This document shows, piece after piece, positions 1 through 8,550 of a stretch of 64,000 nt of DNA. Source of the stretch: Nitrosophilus alvini (GTDB taxonomy: Bacteria > Campylobacterota > Campylobacteria > Campylobacterales > Nitratiruptoraceae); the NCBI RefSeq assembly GCF_015100395.1, contig NZ_AP022847.1, forward strand, positions 1,366,501-1,430,500. Direction: 5' to 3'. A program made the position numbers and the translations under genes. Each line of letters opens with the position of its first letter. Within the stretch, counting starts at the first letter, position 1. The notes under the pieces were generated by a model. That model saw nothing but the letters and a program-made list of their open reading frames with translations. It was not told the origin of the DNA and did not search any database.

Positions 1-1
1 A

Positions 2-1099
2 ATTCTTAAAAGCGAAGAGAAACTGAGCGAAATTATAAAAGAAGAACTGATAGAAATCAAAGAGAAGTTCTCGACTCCTAGACTTACGGAAATAGTTGAG
101 TCATATGAAGATATTGACATAGAAGACCTTATTCCGAACGAACCTATGGTAGTGACAATTACACACAGAGGATATATAAAAAGAGTACCTCTCAAATCTT
201 ATGAAAAACAGAAACGCGGCGGAAAAGGAAAGACTGCCGTCACCACATATGAAGATGACTTTATTGAAAAATTCTTTATATCCAACACCCATGATACTTT
301 GATGTTTATAACAGACAGGGGACAGCTGTATTGGCTAAAAGTATATAAAATACCGGAAGCCAGCAGAACTGCAAAAGGAAAAGCGGTAGTAAATCTGATA
401 AATCTAGAACCCGGAGAAAAGATAAAAGCGATTATACCTACAACAGATTTCCAAAAAGACAAGTCTTTAGCTTTCTTTACCAAAAACGGTATCGTAAAAA
501 GAACAAACCTTAGCGAGTTTTCCAATATAAGAAGCAGAGGGGTAAGAGCAATAACGCTTGACGAAAATGATGAACTTGTCTCTGCAAATATCGTCAATCC
601 GGATACAAAATGGCTTTTCATTATAACCAGAAAAGGAATGTGTATAAGGTTTAAAGTCCAAGATGTAAGAGAGATGGGCAGAACCGCACGTGGAGTCACC
701 GGTATAAGATTCAAATATCCCGATGATGAGGTTGTCGGAGCGGCTATCATAGCCAACGAAAATGAAGAGCTTCTGACTGTCAGTGAAAAAGGTATAGGTA
801 AAAGAACAGAAGCGAGTGAGTACAGAGAACAGAGCCGTGGCGGAAAAGGTGTCATCGCTATGAAACTTACACCAAAAACAGGAAATGTGGTTGGTGTTGT
901 AATAGTAGATGAAAACAAAGATCTTATGGTCCTCACCAGTACAGGGAAGATGATCAGAGTCGATATGCAAAGCATCAGAAAAGCCGGCAGAAACACAAGC
1001 GGTGTCATGATAGTAAGAGTTGAAAAAGGCGACAAAGTAGTAAGTATAGCAAGATGTCCGAAGGAAGAAAAAGAAGAGATTGAAGGAGAAGAGCAGTGA
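2..1099 (+). CDS. gyrA: DNA gyrase subunit A, C-terminal part (5' truncated)
   Basis: Carboxy-terminal portion of the DNA gyrase A subunit, which with GyrB introduces negative supercoils. The reading frame is open from base 2, so the gene starts outside the window. Residues translated from the first bases cover the end of the coiled-coil/tower region, followed by the six-bladed beta-pinwheel that wraps DNA. The GyrA-box QKRGGKG is visible near base 210, and degenerate pinwheel repeats of the R-G-V-R/R-G-G-K-G kind follow at about 540, 690, 835 and 990. The acidic tail (EEKEEIEGEEQ) is typical. The breakage-reunion domain and active-site Tyr are not in view. The stop codon overlaps the asd start. 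Confidence 0.96.
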   Translation: MLKSEEKLSEIIKEELIEIKEKFSTPRLTEIVESYEDIDIEDLIPNEPMVVTITHRGYIKRVPLKSYEKQKRGGKGKTAVTTYEDDFIEKFFISNTHDTLMFITDRGQLYWLKVYKIPEASRTAKGKAVVNLINLEPGEKIKAIIPTTDFQKDKSLAFFTKNGIVKRTNLSEFSNIRSRGVRAITLDENDELVSANIVNPDTKWLFIITRKGMCIRFKVQDVREMGRTARGVTGIRFKYPDDEVVGAAIIANENEELLTVSEKGIGKRTEASEYREQSRGGKGVIAMKLTPKTGNVVGVVIVDENKDLMVLTSTGKMIRVDMQSIRKAGRNTSGVMIVRVEKGDKVVSIARCPKEEKEEIEGEEQ

Positions 1100-2124
1100 G
1101 AAGATACAATGTTGCCATCGTCGGAGCCACCGGGGCTGTTGGCGAAGAGATGATGAGAGTACTTGAAGAAGTAAATTTTCCTGTAAACAGACTTATCCCC
1201 CTGGCAAGCAGCAGAAGTGCAGGTGAAACGGTTCAGTTCCACGGCGATGATATCACTGTTCTTGAACTGACTGAAAACGTTTTCGAAGAACAAGATGTGG
1301 AAATTGCACTTTTTAGTGCCGGCGGAAGCATATCGGCACGTTTTGCACCATATGCCGTTGAAGCCGGCGCAGTAGTGATAGACAACACAAGCTATTTCAG
1401 AATGGATCCTGAAGTTCCGTTGGTGGTACCTGAAGTAAATCCTGAAGATATAGCAGGATGGAAAAACAGAGGAATAATAGCCAATCCGAACTGCTCTACA
1501 ATACAAATGGTACAGGCTTTAAAACCGCTTGATGATGCTTACGGTATCAAAAGAGTCGATGTAGCTACTTATCAGGCAACAAGCGGCGCAGGAAAAAGTG
1601 CGATGGAAGAGATGGTTATGCAGATGAAAGATTTTTTTGCCTTCAAGCTTGATGAGAGTCCGCATGAAAAGTTTCCACATCAGATCGCATTGAATGTTAT
1701 CCCGCAGATAGATAAATTTATGGATAACGGATACACAAAAGAAGAGATGAAAATGGTAAACGAGACAAAAAAAATTATGCACAAAAACATTGAAGTAAGC
1801 GCAACCTGCGTCAGAGTGCCCGTACTGAGAGGCCACAGCGAAGCAGTGACCGTTCATTTTGAAAAAGATGTAGATACAAATGCAGCCAGAGAAGTTTTAA
1901 GAAGAGGAAAAAATATTGTCATTATGGATGATCCGCAAAACTCCGAATATCCTATGCCAATAACAGTAGTAGACAAAAACGAAACATATGTAGGAAGAAT
2001 CAGAAAAGATATATACAAGGACAATATTTTGCATATGTGGGTAGTTGCGGACAATCTCAGAGTAGGAGCCGCTACAAACGCTGTAAGAATCGCACAAAAA
2101 TGGATAGAAACGGAGAGCATATGA
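1096..2124 (+). CDS. asd: Aspartate-semialdehyde dehydrogenase
   Basis: Makes L-aspartate 4-semialdehyde from aspartyl phosphate with NADPH, feeding lysine/diaminopimelate, threonine and methionine synthesis. The N-terminal Rossmann motif VGATGAVGEEM and the catalytic-cysteine segment NPNCSTIQMV (about residue 130) are present, and the length of 342 residues is usual for the bacterial enzyme. The start is a GTG that overlaps the gyrA stop by 4 nt (GTGA), implying translational coupling. The next gene overlaps its stop by 4 nt, so gyrA-asd-yqhA look co-transcribed. Confidence 0.96.
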   Translation: MRRYNVAIVGATGAVGEEMMRVLEEVNFPVNRLIPLASSRSAGETVQFHGDDITVLELTENVFEEQDVEIALFSAGGSISARFAPYAVEAGAVVIDNTSYFRMDPEVPLVVPEVNPEDIAGWKNRGIIANPNCSTIQMVQALKPLDDAYGIKRVDVATYQATSGAGKSAMEEMVMQMKDFFAFKLDESPHEKFPHQIALNVIPQIDKFMDNGYTKEEMKMVNETKKIMHKNIEVSATCVRVPVLRGHSEAVTVHFEKDVDTNAAREVLRRGKNIVIMDDPQNSEYPMPITVVDKNETYVGRIRKDIYKDNILHMWVVADNLRVGAATNAVRIAQKWIETESI

Positions 2125-2645
2125 ATATTCTTGAAAAAGTTTTCGAATCTGTTTTATGGAACAGTAGACTCTTTATAGTTTTTGCCGTTATTTTTGGTAT
2201 GCTGGGTGCGGTTGTGCTTGTTATTGTAGCAAGCCTTGATATTTTTCATGTCTGCATAGAGGCTTATAAAGTTCTTACCGGTCCTGAACATCCAAAAAAT
2301 TTTCATGAAGTTCTTATCGGTGGTATAATCGGAGCAGTCGACTTATACCTTATTGCAGTAGTTTTGATGCTGTTCAGCTTCGGTCTATATGAACTTTTTA
2401 TTTCAAAAATAGATGTGGCAAGAGAGAGTGAGTCTTCAAAAATCCTTCAAATAAGATCTCTGGACCAGTTAAAAGATAAACTCGCAAAAGTTATCGTTAT
2501 GGTGTTGGTTGTCAGTTTCTTCAAAAGAGTTCTGGGAACATCTTACGAAGGACCACTTGAGATGCTCTACTTTGCAGGTTCTATACTGGCTCTTGCTTTA
2601 GGACTCTATTTTCTTCACAAAGGAGGCAGCAACGGCAGCCATTGA
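2121..2645 (+). CDS. YqhA/UPF0114 family membrane protein
   Basis: Protein of about 174 residues with three to four predicted membrane segments (about residues 15-38, 70-95, 118-140 and 150-165). The opening LEKVFESVLWNSRLFIVFAV resembles the UPF0114 (YqhA) family, whose function is not known. I chose the ATG at 2121, which overlaps the asd stop (ATGA), over an upstream in-frame codon inside asd. It ends in a short glycine/serine-rich tail. About 60 nt separate it from hemE. Confidence 0.82.
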   Translation: MNILEKVFESVLWNSRLFIVFAVIFGMLGAVVLVIVASLDIFHVCIEAYKVLTGPEHPKNFHEVLIGGIIGAVDLYLIAVVLMLFSFGLYELFISKIDVARESESSKILQIRSLDQLKDKLAKVIVMVLVVSFFKRVLGTSYEGPLEMLYFAGSILALALGLYFLHKGGSNGSH

Positions 2646-2707
2646 GAATCGGCTATTTATTGATTTTTCTCAATTGTGAATAGATTTTATATTAAAAGGA
2701 AAGAAAT

Positions 2708-3730
2708 ATGGTATTTATAGATGCATGTTTTAGAAAGGAGACGCCCTATACTCCAATATGGATGATGAGGCAAGCAGGAAGGTATCTTCCGGAATATATG
2801 GAAGTAAGAAACAAAGCTGGAGACTTTTTGACTCTTTGTAAAAATCCCCAGTGGGCCAGCGAAGTAACAATACAGCCTATCGATATACTCAATGTTGATG
2901 CTGCAATACTTTTCAGCGATATCCTTGTAATTCCTTTGGAAATGGGTATGGACCTCAAGTTTGAAAAAGGAGAAGGACCGGTTTTCAGTGATCCTATAAG
3001 AACTAAAGAGGATATTGACAGACTATATGACTATCCTGAAGAGAGACTCACATACGTTTATGAGACAATAAAACTCACAAGAGAGAGACTTCCAAAAGAA
3101 AAAGCTCTTATAGGCTTTAGTGGCGCTCCATGGACTCTGGCTACATATATGGTTGAAGGTAGCGGATCCAAAACATATGCACAGATAAAAAAACTTATCT
3201 ATACAGACCCAGAATTTATGCATGCGCTTATGATCAAAATAACAGAAGCTGTAAAAGCATATCTTCTAAAACAGATTGAATCGGGTGTAAATGCTGTAAT
3301 GGTTTTTGACAGCTGGGCAAGCGCACTTGAAAAAGATATGTTTTTTGAATTCAGCTGGGAGTATATGAAAGATATTGCAGAGTTTATAAAATTGAAACAT
3401 CCGGATATTCCGGTTATTCTTTTCCCCAAAGGTATTCCAGGATATCTGGATAAAATAGACGGAAATTTTGATGTTTTCGGAGTCGACTGGGGAACCCCTA
3501 TGGAACTTGCCAAAAAGCACCTTGGTGACAGATATGTCCTTCAGGGAAATATGGAGCCTTGCAGACTTTATAACAAAGAGGCGACAAAAGAGGGTGTTGA
3601 GAAAATAGTAGAAACCATGGGGGCAAAACCTGGCCATATATTCAATCTGGGACACGGCATGCTGCCTGACCTTCCGGTTGAAAATGCAAAATACCTGGTA
3701 GATTTGGTCCATACATTAACAAAAAGATGA
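2708..3730 (+). CDS. hemE: Uroporphyrinogen decarboxylase
   Basis: Decarboxylates the four acetate side chains of uroporphyrinogen III to give coproporphyrinogen III in haem synthesis. The N-terminal signature [15 protein letters not shown] with its active-site Arg, [13 protein letters not shown] with the conserved Asp, and the C-terminal [11 protein letters not shown] are all present. The 340-residue length is normal. An AAAGGAAAG ribosome-binding site lies before the ATG. Haem supply is relevant to the very haem-rich cytochrome region at 21-48 kb, although hemE itself is universal in haem-making relatives. The following radical SAM gene overlaps its stop by 4 nt. Confidence 0.97.
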   Translation: MVFIDACFRKETPYTPIWMMRQAGRYLPEYMEVRNKAGDFLTLCKNPQWASEVTIQPIDILNVDAAILFSDILVIPLEMGMDLKFEKGEGPVFSDPIRTKEDIDRLYDYPEERLTYVYETIKLTRERLPKEKALIGFSGAPWTLATYMVEGSGSKTYAQIKKLIYTDPEFMHALMIKITEAVKAYLLKQIESGVNAVMVFDSWASALEKDMFFEFSWEYMKDIAEFIKLKHPDIPVILFPKGIPGYLDKIDGNFDVFGVDWGTPMELAKKHLGDRYVLQGNMEPCRLYNKEATKEGVEKIVETMGAKPGHIFNLGHGMLPDLPVENAKYLVDLVHTLTKR

Positions 3731-4638
3731 GATACGTTTTTGGACCTGTAAATTCGAGACGTTTCGGGCTTTCGCTCGGAATCGATCTCAGCCCCGATGA
3801 GAAAAGCTGCAATTTTGACTGTATCTATTGCGAACTCTCACCATCAAAACCGACTAACTTTATAAAAAACCCTCCAAAACCGGAAGAGATTATAAAAGAG
3901 CTGAAATCCGCACTGAGAAAATACAAAAATATAGATGTTATAACCATCACGTCAAACGGAGAACCAACACTATATCCATATCTTGACATACTTGTCGATA
4001 TGATCAACCGGATAAAAGAAAATACCTCTTTGCTTATACTCTCAAATGCTGCAAATATAGCCGATAAAAATATACAGAACATTCTAAAAAAAATTGATAT
4101 TGTAAAGCTCTCTTTGGATTGCGCTACTCAAAAATGTTTTAAAAAAATAGACCGCCCGTTAAAAGGCACTGATATAAACAAAATTATAGAAGGAATAAAA
4201 AAGTTTAGAAAAAAATTCGATAAAACTCTGATAATCGAAATTCTTTTTGTAAAAGGTATAAACGACAATGCCGAAGAAGCCAAAAAACTTGCTCAAATTC
4301 TTTTTGAAATAAAACCTGACAGAGTAGATATAGGCACCATAGACAGACCGCCTGCATATAAAGTACAGCCTGTAAGTTTCAAAAAGCTTTTCGAACTCTC
4401 CTATTTTTTCAAAGAACTTCCGGTAAATATTGTATCAAGAAGAGATTCAAAACCTATGAACAAAGATTTGAGCGAAAAGGAAATACTTAATACGCTTAAA
4501 CACAGACCGTTTACTTATGATGATATAAAAACTGTACTTTCAAAAGATTCTTTGAAGATTTTTGAAGAGCTGTTAAAAAAAGATTTAATAGAGAAAAAAT
4601 ATGTATCAAATGTAGTTTTTTATACGCCCAAATATTGA
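3727..4638 (+). CDS. Radical SAM protein, COG0731 (wyosine-synthase-like) family
   Basis: Radical S-adenosylmethionine enzyme of 303 residues. The [4Fe-4S] cluster motif CNFDCIYC (CX3CX2C) lies at about residues 29-36 after the family-typical opening [18 protein letters not shown], and [10 protein letters not shown] follows in the SAM-binding region. A winged-helix-like tail ([17 protein letters not shown]) fits the bacterial members. The bacterial proteins in this family have no settled substrate, so I do not assign one. The ATG overlaps the hemE stop (ATGA). Its stop codon lies inside the -35 element of the downstream tRNA promoter. Confidence 0.85.
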   Translation: MRYVFGPVNSRRFGLSLGIDLSPDEKSCNFDCIYCELSPSKPTNFIKNPPKPEEIIKELKSALRKYKNIDVITITSNGEPTLYPYLDILVDMINRIKENTSLLILSNAANIADKNIQNILKKIDIVKLSLDCATQKCFKKIDRPLKGTDINKIIEGIKKFRKKFDKTLIIEILFVKGINDNAEEAKKLAQILFEIKPDRVDIGTIDRPPAYKVQPVSFKKLFELSYFFKELPVNIVSRRDSKPMNKDLSEKEILNTLKHRPFTYDDIKTVLSKDSLKIFEELLKKDLIEKKYVSNVVFYTPKY

Positions 4639-4663
4639 CAAACAGACTCTTTTGATATATAAT
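4635..4663 (+). promoter_or_regulatory. Consensus sigma-70 promoter of tRNA-Asn
   Basis: A perfect TTGACA (4635-4640), 17-nt spacer and perfect TATAAT (4658-4663), ending 33 nt before the tRNA. The -35 hexamer contains the TGA stop of the upstream radical SAM gene. Confidence 0.85.
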
Positions 4664-4696
4664 TCTACTCGTCTTTGAAAGAGAAAGCTCACTCAT

Positions 4697-4771
4697 TCCG
4701 GGTTAGCTCAGTGGTAGAGCAATCGGCTGTTAACCGATTGGTCGCAGGTTCGAATCCTGCACCCGGAGCCA
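4697..4771 (+). tRNA. tRNA-Asn (GTT anticodon)
   Basis: The cloverleaf can be folded by eye. The 7-bp acceptor stem pairs TCCGGGT (4697-4703) with ACCCGGA (4761-4767). A D-loop with GGTTAGCTCAGTGG context follows, then an anticodon loop CTGTTAA giving GTT (Asn), and a T-arm GGTTCGAATCC. The discriminator G is at 4768 and the 3' CCA is encoded (4769-4771). A consensus promoter lies just upstream. Confidence 0.97.
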
Positions 4772-5008
4772 CTACTTCAAAAACCCCCATTTCACAGACT
4801 TTATAGTTTAAAATATACTTGGTATCAGTCAAAATCGGTGTTTTCAGCTGACAACATCCGTAATAGATAACGAATAATACTTTATCAGATTAGATTTTAA
4901 ATATAGTTTTTTGTTTTTGTTCCTATTACGTTGTGATTATCTTTGCAGCATCTATTACAAACAAGAAAATGCAGAAACTTCTTTTTTAAAACTGTTCCGA
5001 GAGTCTTG
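4772..5008. other. Intergenic stretch after tRNA-Asn
   Basis: AT-rich spacer between the tRNA and the convergent cytochrome gene. I see no convincing ORF, hairpin terminator or repeat. A short reading frame at 4911-5135 overlaps the cytochrome gene and has no protein-like features. Confidence 0.5.
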
Positions 5009-5320
5009 TTATTTAGTTTTTTTAAGACTCTCGATATATTTTGCTACTGCCATCATCTCTTCATCGGTTAGTTTTGTAGCCCTGTTTCTCATCATATTTC
5101 CGAAACCGTACTGGTTCAGTTTGCCTGATTTATAAGCTTTTAATTTCTCCACTATTTTTTCAGCCGGCCAGCCTGCTATGATTTTACTTACTTTCAAGGA
5201 ACTTTTTTGCGCCCTATCTCCATGACAAACAGAACATGTTTTTTTGAAAATTTTCGCTCCGTCCGCAGCCCACAATGAAGTTAAAACAATAGAAAAACTT
5301 ATAATTATAATCTTTTTCAT
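5009..5320 (-). CDS. Periplasmic monohaem cytochrome c (c553-like)
   Basis: Class I c-type cytochrome of 103 residues. A signal peptide (MKKIIIISFSIVLTSLWAADG) is followed by CSVCH at about residue 29 and candidate axial Met residues in GNMMRNRA, then a C-terminal helix DEEMMAVAKYIESL. This order of features fits small soluble electron shuttles such as epsilonproteobacterial cytochrome c553. An AAAGG ribosome-binding site precedes the ATG at 5320. It stands alone between convergent tRNA-Asn and the chemoreceptor gene, with no clear operon partner. Confidence 0.88.
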   Translation of the reverse strand: MKKIIIISFSIVLTSLWAADGAKIFKKTCSVCHGDRAQKSSLKVSKIIAGWPAEKIVEKLKAYKSGKLNQYGFGNMMRNRATKLTDEEMMAVAKYIESLKKTK

Positions 5321-5389
5321 TTAATAACCTTTACAGTTTTATTGTGACACAAGTGTAACATTTTTTAGAAAAATGTTTTATTAATCCAG

Positions 5390-6493
5390 CTATTTAGTTG
5401 CCGACTCTTTCTTATCCTTTTCCGCCAGAATTTTATCAAGTATCTCAAACACTTTCTTACTTCCATCTTCCATCTCTTCAAGAGCATCCAACAGCTCTTC
5501 AAAAGATGTTTTATCCTGATGTATTAGATCAAAAATCTTTTTTGTTCCATTATGTACCGTAGCATGAGGAATCTCTAGTGCCGAAAAGGATGGTGCATCA
5601 GAAAAAAACTCTTTGCCTTCTCCTTCATAATACCATTTTCCTAGTCTGCAGTTGTGATGGTCAACAAATTTAAACGCTTCCTCTTTCTTTGCAATAGAAA
5701 TATATGTATTCACTTTCCATATTACATGATCGAGTTTCGCAAGACTCATAAAAATTCTGTTCGAAATCTTATCTATATCGTAAAATGTCAATCCTATTTC
5801 ACTATTAATATTTGTCAATGTTGTTTCAAAATTATCGATTTTTGTATTGATCTCATCAATTTTTTTTGATACCGCTTCCGAAAAATAATCAACTTCATTG
5901 ATCTCTTTTCTCATCGCTTTGATGATGTCATTTATCTCTCCGATAGCTTTTTGGGTTCTGTCGGCAAGTTTTCTAACCTCATCTGCAACAACTGAAAAAC
6001 CTTTTCCAACCTCTCCAGCTCTTGCTGCCTCTATAGCGGCATTCAGAGCCAAAAGATTTGTCTGATCGGAAATATCCCTTATCAAGGAAAGTATCTTGTC
6101 AACCTCTTCTGCACGACCTAAAAGTTCCTGAACAGTTTTATGGGACTCTGAAGCTGTCTCATCCAGACTTTTTGTCTGCTCGGATATATTGGTTATATTT
6201 TTTAATACATCTTCAAAATGTTCATTTATATTTTTTGCATTTGATATCGATTTCTTTACAAAATTTACAGACTCTGCTATATTGGTCTGGATATCTATAA
6301 GCCCCGGTTTTAGATGTTCGTTCTCATAACCTAAAAGAAGTTCATCATAATCAATGCACTCTTCTTCCTCTTTTTTTTCATTCCTGCATCGGTCAAGTTC
6401 GCCTTTTAGGCGTTCTATCTCTTTTCTTAGCCTTACATTTTCCTCTTGCAACTTATTTGTCTCTTCATTGTTGCTGCTTCCAAACAAAAACAT
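5390..6493 (-). CDS. Soluble methyl-accepting chemotaxis protein with CZB domain
   Basis: Chemoreceptor of 367 residues without any membrane segment. An N-terminal coiled coil (about 8-45, [19 protein letters not shown]) is followed by the MCP signalling hairpin, whose tip has [19 protein letters not shown] (about 143-161). A C-terminal chemoreceptor zinc-binding (CZB) domain carries the [12 protein letters not shown] and HATVHNG motifs, with His and Cys as zinc ligands. Family knowledge: cytoplasmic CZB receptors sense zinc or hypochlorous acid in some bacteria; the ligand here is unknown. The gene is monocistronic, with an AAAGG site before its ATG. Confidence 0.92.
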   Translation of the reverse strand: MFLFGSSNNEETNKLQEENVRLRKEIERLKGELDRCRNEKKEEEECIDYDELLLGYENEHLKPGLIDIQTNIAESVNFVKKSISNAKNINEHFEDVLKNITNISEQTKSLDETASESHKTVQELLGRAEEVDKILSLIRDISDQTNLLALNAAIEAARAGEVGKGFSVVADEVRKLADRTQKAIGEINDIIKAMRKEINEVDYFSEAVSKKIDEINTKIDNFETTLTNINSEIGLTFYDIDKISNRIFMSLAKLDHVIWKVNTYISIAKKEEAFKFVDHHNCRLGKWYYEGEGKEFFSDAPSFSALEIPHATVHNGTKKIFDLIHQDKTSFEELLDALEEMEDGSKKVFEILDKILAEKDKKESATK

Positions 6494-6624
6494 GGCGCGC
6501 CTTTGGTTTTAGTATACATTAATTTATAACATTTTATTTTAATTTATTATAAATCTACAAAAAGAGATAAACTATTTACCGAGTTTTTGTTATACTTTTA
6601 AAAACAACTTTCAAAAGGAGCACC

Positions 6625-6957
6625 ATGAACATCTCGAACGAAGGCCTATTGGCACAGCTAGGATATAATGTGGACGAAAAATCCCTCAGACAACTAAACG
6701 ATACTATTGAAAACACAAAAAAATTTGACAAGATAAAAAAACATCTTATTGCCTTAAACGACAACCTTAAACATACATCTTCTTATGTAGCGCTTTCAAA
6801 CTCTTTCAGTTATTTTAAAATAAAGATAGACACTGATAATGAAACTATGATAAATGAGGCCAAAGAGATAATCAACAAATGGGCCGACAAATACAATGTA
6901 AAACTAAAAAAGGTGGAAAACAAAGAAACCTTTTATATAATAGGTGTAGAAAAATAG
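6625..6957 (+). CDS. Small hypothetical protein
   Basis: A 110-residue protein that I do not recognise. It has a clear AAAGGAG ribosome-binding site 6 nt before the ATG and coding-like composition, with no signal peptide or membrane segment. The first half is predicted helical (LRQLNDTIENTKKFDKIKKHLIALNDNL). The second half looks like a small alpha/beta fold (FSYFKIKIDTDNETMINEAKEIINKWADKYNVKLKKVENKETFYIIGV), of the ferredoxin-like ACT or RRM size. The next gene follows at once, suggesting co-transcription with the pagL-like gene. Confidence 0.7.
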   Translation: MNISNEGLLAQLGYNVDEKSLRQLNDTIENTKKFDKIKKHLIALNDNLKHTSSYVALSNSFSYFKIKIDTDNETMINEAKEIINKWADKYNVKLKKVENKETFYIIGVEK

Positions 6958-6958
6958 T

Positions 6959-7411
6959 GTGAAAAAATTTTTGATATATCTTTTTCCATTATTGCTTTAT
7001 GCTGACCCGCTGCTATTAATGGAATTTGGCTCAAGCACAAAAAGTAGCAGCAAAAATTTTTATGCTCTTTCATATGGCATAAAGACTCCTTTAATAAATC
7101 TTCCCACATATACAAAACTTTATGTGGGAGGGTGGAAAGAGCCTGAAAGCTCATGTTTTACCGGAGTTAGCGAAGGTATTTTTTTCGGTAAAAATCTTTT
7201 TTTTCTGGCTGAAATCGGTATAGTTTTTTTATCTGAAACAACCCGCAATCTCTCTACAACTTTCGAGTTCAGCGAAAAAGCAGGAATTGGCTACAGATTT
7301 GACAGTTATATGGTTTCTATAAATTTCAGACATTTCTCCAACGGGGGAATCAAAGAGCCAAACAGAGGAGAAGGTTTTATTACAATGGATTTTTATATAT
7401 CCGGATTTTGA
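6959..7411 (+). CDS. PagL-like lipid A 3-O-deacylase
   Basis: Outer-membrane beta-barrel of 150 residues starting with GTG at 6959. The signal peptide is MKKFLIYLFPLLLYADP. The C-terminal motif FRHFSNGGIKEPNRGEGF contains the His-X-Ser pair (H125, S127) and a downstream Glu that match the PagL catalytic triad pattern. The last residue is Phe, as expected for an outer-membrane protein. Family role: removal of the 3-O-acyl chain of lipid A, an envelope-remodelling reaction. The call rests on the motif, the length and the barrel-like alternation of residues. Confidence 0.72.
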   Translation: MKKFLIYLFPLLLYADPLLLMEFGSSTKSSSKNFYALSYGIKTPLINLPTYTKLYVGGWKEPESSCFTGVSEGIFFGKNLFFLAEIGIVFLSETTRNLSTTFEFSEKAGIGYRFDSYMVSINFRHFSNGGIKEPNRGEGFITMDFYISGF

Positions 7412-7423
7412 TAAATTCCGCTT

Positions 7424-7990
7424 TTACCTTTTCGCATCAGCCAGAGTCAAAGCAAAAAGCGGACTGCAGCCCTCTTTACGCAACACACCCACAGCCTCAC
7501 TTATTGTAAGTCCTGTGGTTATTACATCATCCAAAAGAATAATATCTATACCTTTTTTCCCCCTATATTGAAAATTTCTCGGATTTTTGAGCCTAAACTC
7601 AAGACTCTGCCCAGAATAGGAAACTTTATTTTCAGCCCTTAAAGAACCGTATAGAGGTTTTATGTTTTTTGTTTTCATAGCTTTAGCCAATATGGCGGTA
7701 TGCGAATAGCCGGATACTGCAACATCATCTATCCCAACCACATACGCTCTCTCTTCAAACTCCTTTGCAAAAAGAGAGAAGCTATTTTTTGCAAGAATCC
7801 TGTATATATAATACCCGATATATTTATGTTTTGTCTTGAGAAAAAGCTCTATCTCGGAGTAGGAGTAGAAAGTGTAAATACTGAAACCATCAGCCGTTTT
7901 GCGCTCTTTAATTGTAGGAGAAAGATGCTTTTTCTGGCATTCCCGGCAGATATGAATGAGTGAAAGTCTGTCGCAGAGCAGACATTTCAC
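7424..7990 (-). CDS. ComF-family phosphoribosyltransferase
   Basis: 188-residue ComF/GntX-type protein. An N-terminal zinc-finger pattern (CLLC...CREC within the first 18 residues) precedes a phosphoribosyltransferase domain whose PRPP-binding loop IILLDDVITTGLT lies near residue 152. Members are linked to competence and DNA uptake, but their enzymatic activity is poorly defined. The start ATG overlaps the stop of the upstream lipoprotein gene by 4 nt. Confidence 0.87.
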   Translation of the reverse strand: MKCLLCDRLSLIHICRECQKKHLSPTIKERKTADGFSIYTFYSYSEIELFLKTKHKYIGYYIYRILAKNSFSLFAKEFEERAYVVGIDDVAVSGYSHTAILAKAMKTKNIKPLYGSLRAENKVSYSGQSLEFRLKNPRNFQYRGKKGIDIILLDDVITTGLTISEAVGVLRKEGCSPLFALTLADAKR

Positions 7991-8535
7991 TGCACTAACT
8001 CTTTATTGGCTTCAGCTATACTTTTGATGAGTGATTTGAGTGATAGATCGAGTATCTCCTGTGCAAAATCTCTTATCTTTTTTGCACTTCCCACCGGTGA
8101 TATCCATTTGCTCTCATGTATTTTTATCACTTTTGTTACACTTTTCGGACCCCGTTTCACATAAAGAGTTATTTTTGCACTTCCGAAAATATTTTCGCCT
8201 GTAAGTCTCTTTTTATCATATTCGATAAAGAACTCTTCTATCCTCACGTCTATGTCGAAATTCTCCATACCTTTTGCTATGAGAGCATTCTGTATGGCGT
8301 TTTTGAAAATATCTGCCAACTCCTGAGCGGAAGTTATATCAGCCAAAGAACCGTCAGCCGCTTTTATGACACCGATTCTGGTTTTAAATTCTCTTTCGTC
8401 TGCCACATTAAGCCCGTAAGAGCCTGATACACTATATTTTTTTCCCTGATACGGCTCAAATACAACATTTACGCCTTTATAGGAACATCCCGCAAACAGC
8501 ACTGCCAGAAACGCCGCAATTATATATTTTTTCAT
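7987..8535 (-). CDS. YajG-like lipoprotein
   Basis: Lipoprotein of 182 residues. The signal sequence ends in the lipobox FAGC (Cys at about residue 17). The following VADEREFKTRIGVIKAADG and the long alpha/beta body resemble the YajG family of outer-membrane lipoproteins of unknown role. I moved the start to the ATG at 8535 because a GGAGGAG site sits just upstream; a TTG four codons earlier lies inside that site. The gene is placed between lepA and comF on the same strand and overlaps comF. Confidence 0.75.
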   Translation of the reverse strand: MKKYIIAAFLAVLFAGCSYKGVNVVFEPYQGKKYSVSGSYGLNVADEREFKTRIGVIKAADGSLADITSAQELADIFKNAIQNALIAKGMENFDIDVRIEEFFIEYDKKRLTGENIFGSAKITLYVKRGPKSVTKVIKIHESKWISPVGSAKKIRDFAQEILDLSLKSLIKSIAEANKELVQ

Positions 8536-8550
8536 TATCTCCTCCAAGGG

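Noticed and set aside
199-1506. Long minus-strand reading frame of 435 residues opposite gyrA and asd
   Set aside because: It is the complement of two clearly coding genes, is rich in Ser/Phe/Cys with no domain pattern, and has no operon logic.
4911-5135. Short plus-strand frame of 74 residues after tRNA-Asn
   Set aside because: It overlaps the cytochrome c gene on the other strand and shows no ribosome-binding site or protein-like features.
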